A DNA stretch of 64,000 nucleotides from Winogradskyella psychrotolerans (lineage in GTDB: Bacteria; Bacteroidota; Bacteroidia; Flavobacteriales; Flavobacteriaceae). Shown piece by piece: positions 63,084-64,000 of this stretch. How positions within the stretch are numbered: the first letter of the stretch is position 1; the number at the start of each line of letters is the position of its first letter. The translations under genes and the position numbers were made by a program. The notes beneath the pieces were generated by a model. The model was not told the DNA's origin and did not search any database. It saw only the letters and a program-made list of their open reading frames with translations. The stretch lies in NCBI RefSeq assembly GCF_018860565.1, contig NZ_JAHKPS010000018.1:434001-498000 (forward strand). The letters run 5' to 3'.

Positions 63084-64000
63084 ATGAGTAAATACGATAT
63101 TATAGTATTAGGAAGTGGTCCTGGTGGCTACGTAACCGCAATAAGAGCATCGCAATTAGGATTTAAAACTGCCGTTGTAGAAAAAGAAAGCCTTGGTGGT
63201 GTATGCTTAAATTGGGGCTGTATCCCTACGAAAGCACTTTTAAAATCTGCTCAAGTATTTGAATATCTTAAACATGCTGAAGATTACGGACTTAAAGTTT
63301 CTGGTGCTGAACACGATTTTGATGCCGTTGTAAAACGTAGTCGTGGTGTTGCTGAAGGCATGAGTAATGGTGTAAAATTCTTAATGAAAAAGAATAAAAT
63401 AGACGTTATTGAAGGTTTTGGAACACTAAAAACTGGAAAGAAAATAGATGTTGATGGTACAGAATATTCTGCAGACCACATCATCATTGCTACCGGAGCA
63501 CGCTCACGCGAATTACCAAGCTTACCACAAGATGGTAAAAAAGTAATTGGATACAGACAAGCCATGACTTTAGAAAAGCAACCAAAAAAGATGATTGTTG
63601 TAGGTTCTGGAGCCATTGGAGTTGAGTTTGCTTATTTCTACAACTCAATGGGAACAGAAGTGACTATTGTAGAATATTTAGATAAAATCGTTCCTGTTGA
63701 AGATGATGAAGTCTCAAAACAATTAGAACGTAGCTTTAAGAAATCTGGAATTAAAATTATGACTTCTGCAGAAGTAACTTCTGTAGATACCTCTGGAGTT
63801 GGTGTAAAAGCCACAGTAAAAACCAAAAAAGGAGAAGAAGTACTAGAAGCTGATATTGTATTATCTGCGGTTGGTATAAAGTCTAATATTGAAAATATAG
63901 GTCTAGAAAATGTTGGCATCGCAGTTGACAGAGATAAAATTTTAGTTAATGATTATTATCAAACTAATATTCCTGGCTATTATGCGATTGGAGATGTTAC
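63084..64000 (+). CDS. lpdA: Dihydrolipoyl dehydrogenase, N-terminal part
   Basis: The E3 component of 2-oxoacid dehydrogenase complexes, reoxidising dihydrolipoamide with NAD. The frame is open to the window end (about 305 of about 465 residues). FAD site VLGSGPGGYVTAI, redox pair C41-C46 (GGVCLNWGCIPTK), NAD site VVGSGAIGVEFAYFY and the second FAD motif GYYAIGDVT are visible in order. It has its own promoter and no E1/E2 genes upstream, so it probably serves several complexes. Confidence 0.95.
   Translation, partial: MSKYDIIVLGSGPGGYVTAIRASQLGFKTAVVEKESLGGVCLNWGCIPTKALLKSAQVFEYLKHAEDYGLKVSGAEHDFDAVVKRSRGVAEGMSNGVKFLMKKNKIDVIEGFGTLKTGKKIDVDGTEYSADHIIIATGARSRELPSLPQDGKKVIGYRQAMTLEKQPKKMIVVGSGAIGVEFAYFYNSMGTEVTIVEYLDKIVPVEDDEVSKQLERSFKKSGIKIMTSAEVTSVDTSGVGVKATVKTKKGEEVLEADIVLSAVGIKSNIENIGLENVGIAVDRDKILVNDYYQTNIPGYYAIGDV

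Overview
The window is chromosomal DNA from a member of the Bacteroidota, most likely a marine-type Flavobacteriaceae. I base this on the AT-rich sequence (about one third G+C by eye), start codons without Shine-Dalgarno sequences, repeated promoter boxes of the Bacteroidota form TAnnTTTG just upstream of genes, and protein content: DUF3857 proteins, OMP_b-brl_3-type receptor, DUF4953/5117-type metalloprotease, DUF3822, DUF4212, UMF1-type MFS. It looks like ordinary core genome. There is no prophage, CRISPR array, complete insertion sequence, rRNA or tRNA. The one RNA gene is rnpB (RNase P RNA). The genus cannot be fixed from the sequence alone.

Layout. 1-6.5 kb: oligopeptidase B (partial), YbaB/EbfC nucleoid protein, threonine aldolase, prfB with its programmed frameshift, an ArsC-like protein and a large outer-membrane barrel receptor. 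6.5-11.4 kb: glyoxylate shunt (aceB, aceA) divergent from a RamB/ScfR-like regulator, with phased repeats between them. 11.5-15.3 kb: large zinc metalloprotease, HAD phosphatase, tiny basic protein. 15.4-26.8 kb: acetate/propionate use block on the minus strand. It holds a porin, an ActP-like symporter with small subunit, a symporter-fused sensor kinase with its own small membrane partner, a lone receiver protein, two acyl-CoA synthetases, and a transposase-derived zinc-ribbon/HTH protein at the head. 27-30 kb: aldehyde dehydrogenase and DUF779, divergent from an AraC regulator. These three blocks together cover uptake and activation of acetate, propionate or aldehydes and their assimilation through the glyoxylate shunt.

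30-37 kb: two DUF3857 secreted proteins, an alanine/sodium symporter, a HGSNAT-like membrane protein and a lipoprotein gene broken by an in-frame stop. 37.7-41.9 kb: a Crp/Fnr regulator followed by a TolC / lipoprotein HlyD / ABC-2 permease operon with an FNR-type box in front. 42-47 kb: NTF2-like protein, acyltransferase, and a kdsB-HAD-CAT-like-kdnB run pointing to an altered Kdo sugar. 47-51.6 kb: DUF4126 protein, RecD-like helicase, envelope protein, DUF3822, rsmD and a split secreted NTF2-like gene. 51.6-64 kb: rnpB, MFS transporter, M48 protease lipoprotein, GH31 glucosidase, glgA-glgC-glgB glycogen operon, msrB, a DinB-like protein and the start of lpdA.

The most interesting points are regulatory: the phased repeats at the glyoxylate locus, 21-bp-spaced direct repeats at the AraC-aldehyde dehydrogenase locus, an FNR-like box matching the recognition helix of the adjacent regulator, and an acetate-sensing kinase whose receiver has no output domain. 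All calls are from reading the sequence; no database search was run.
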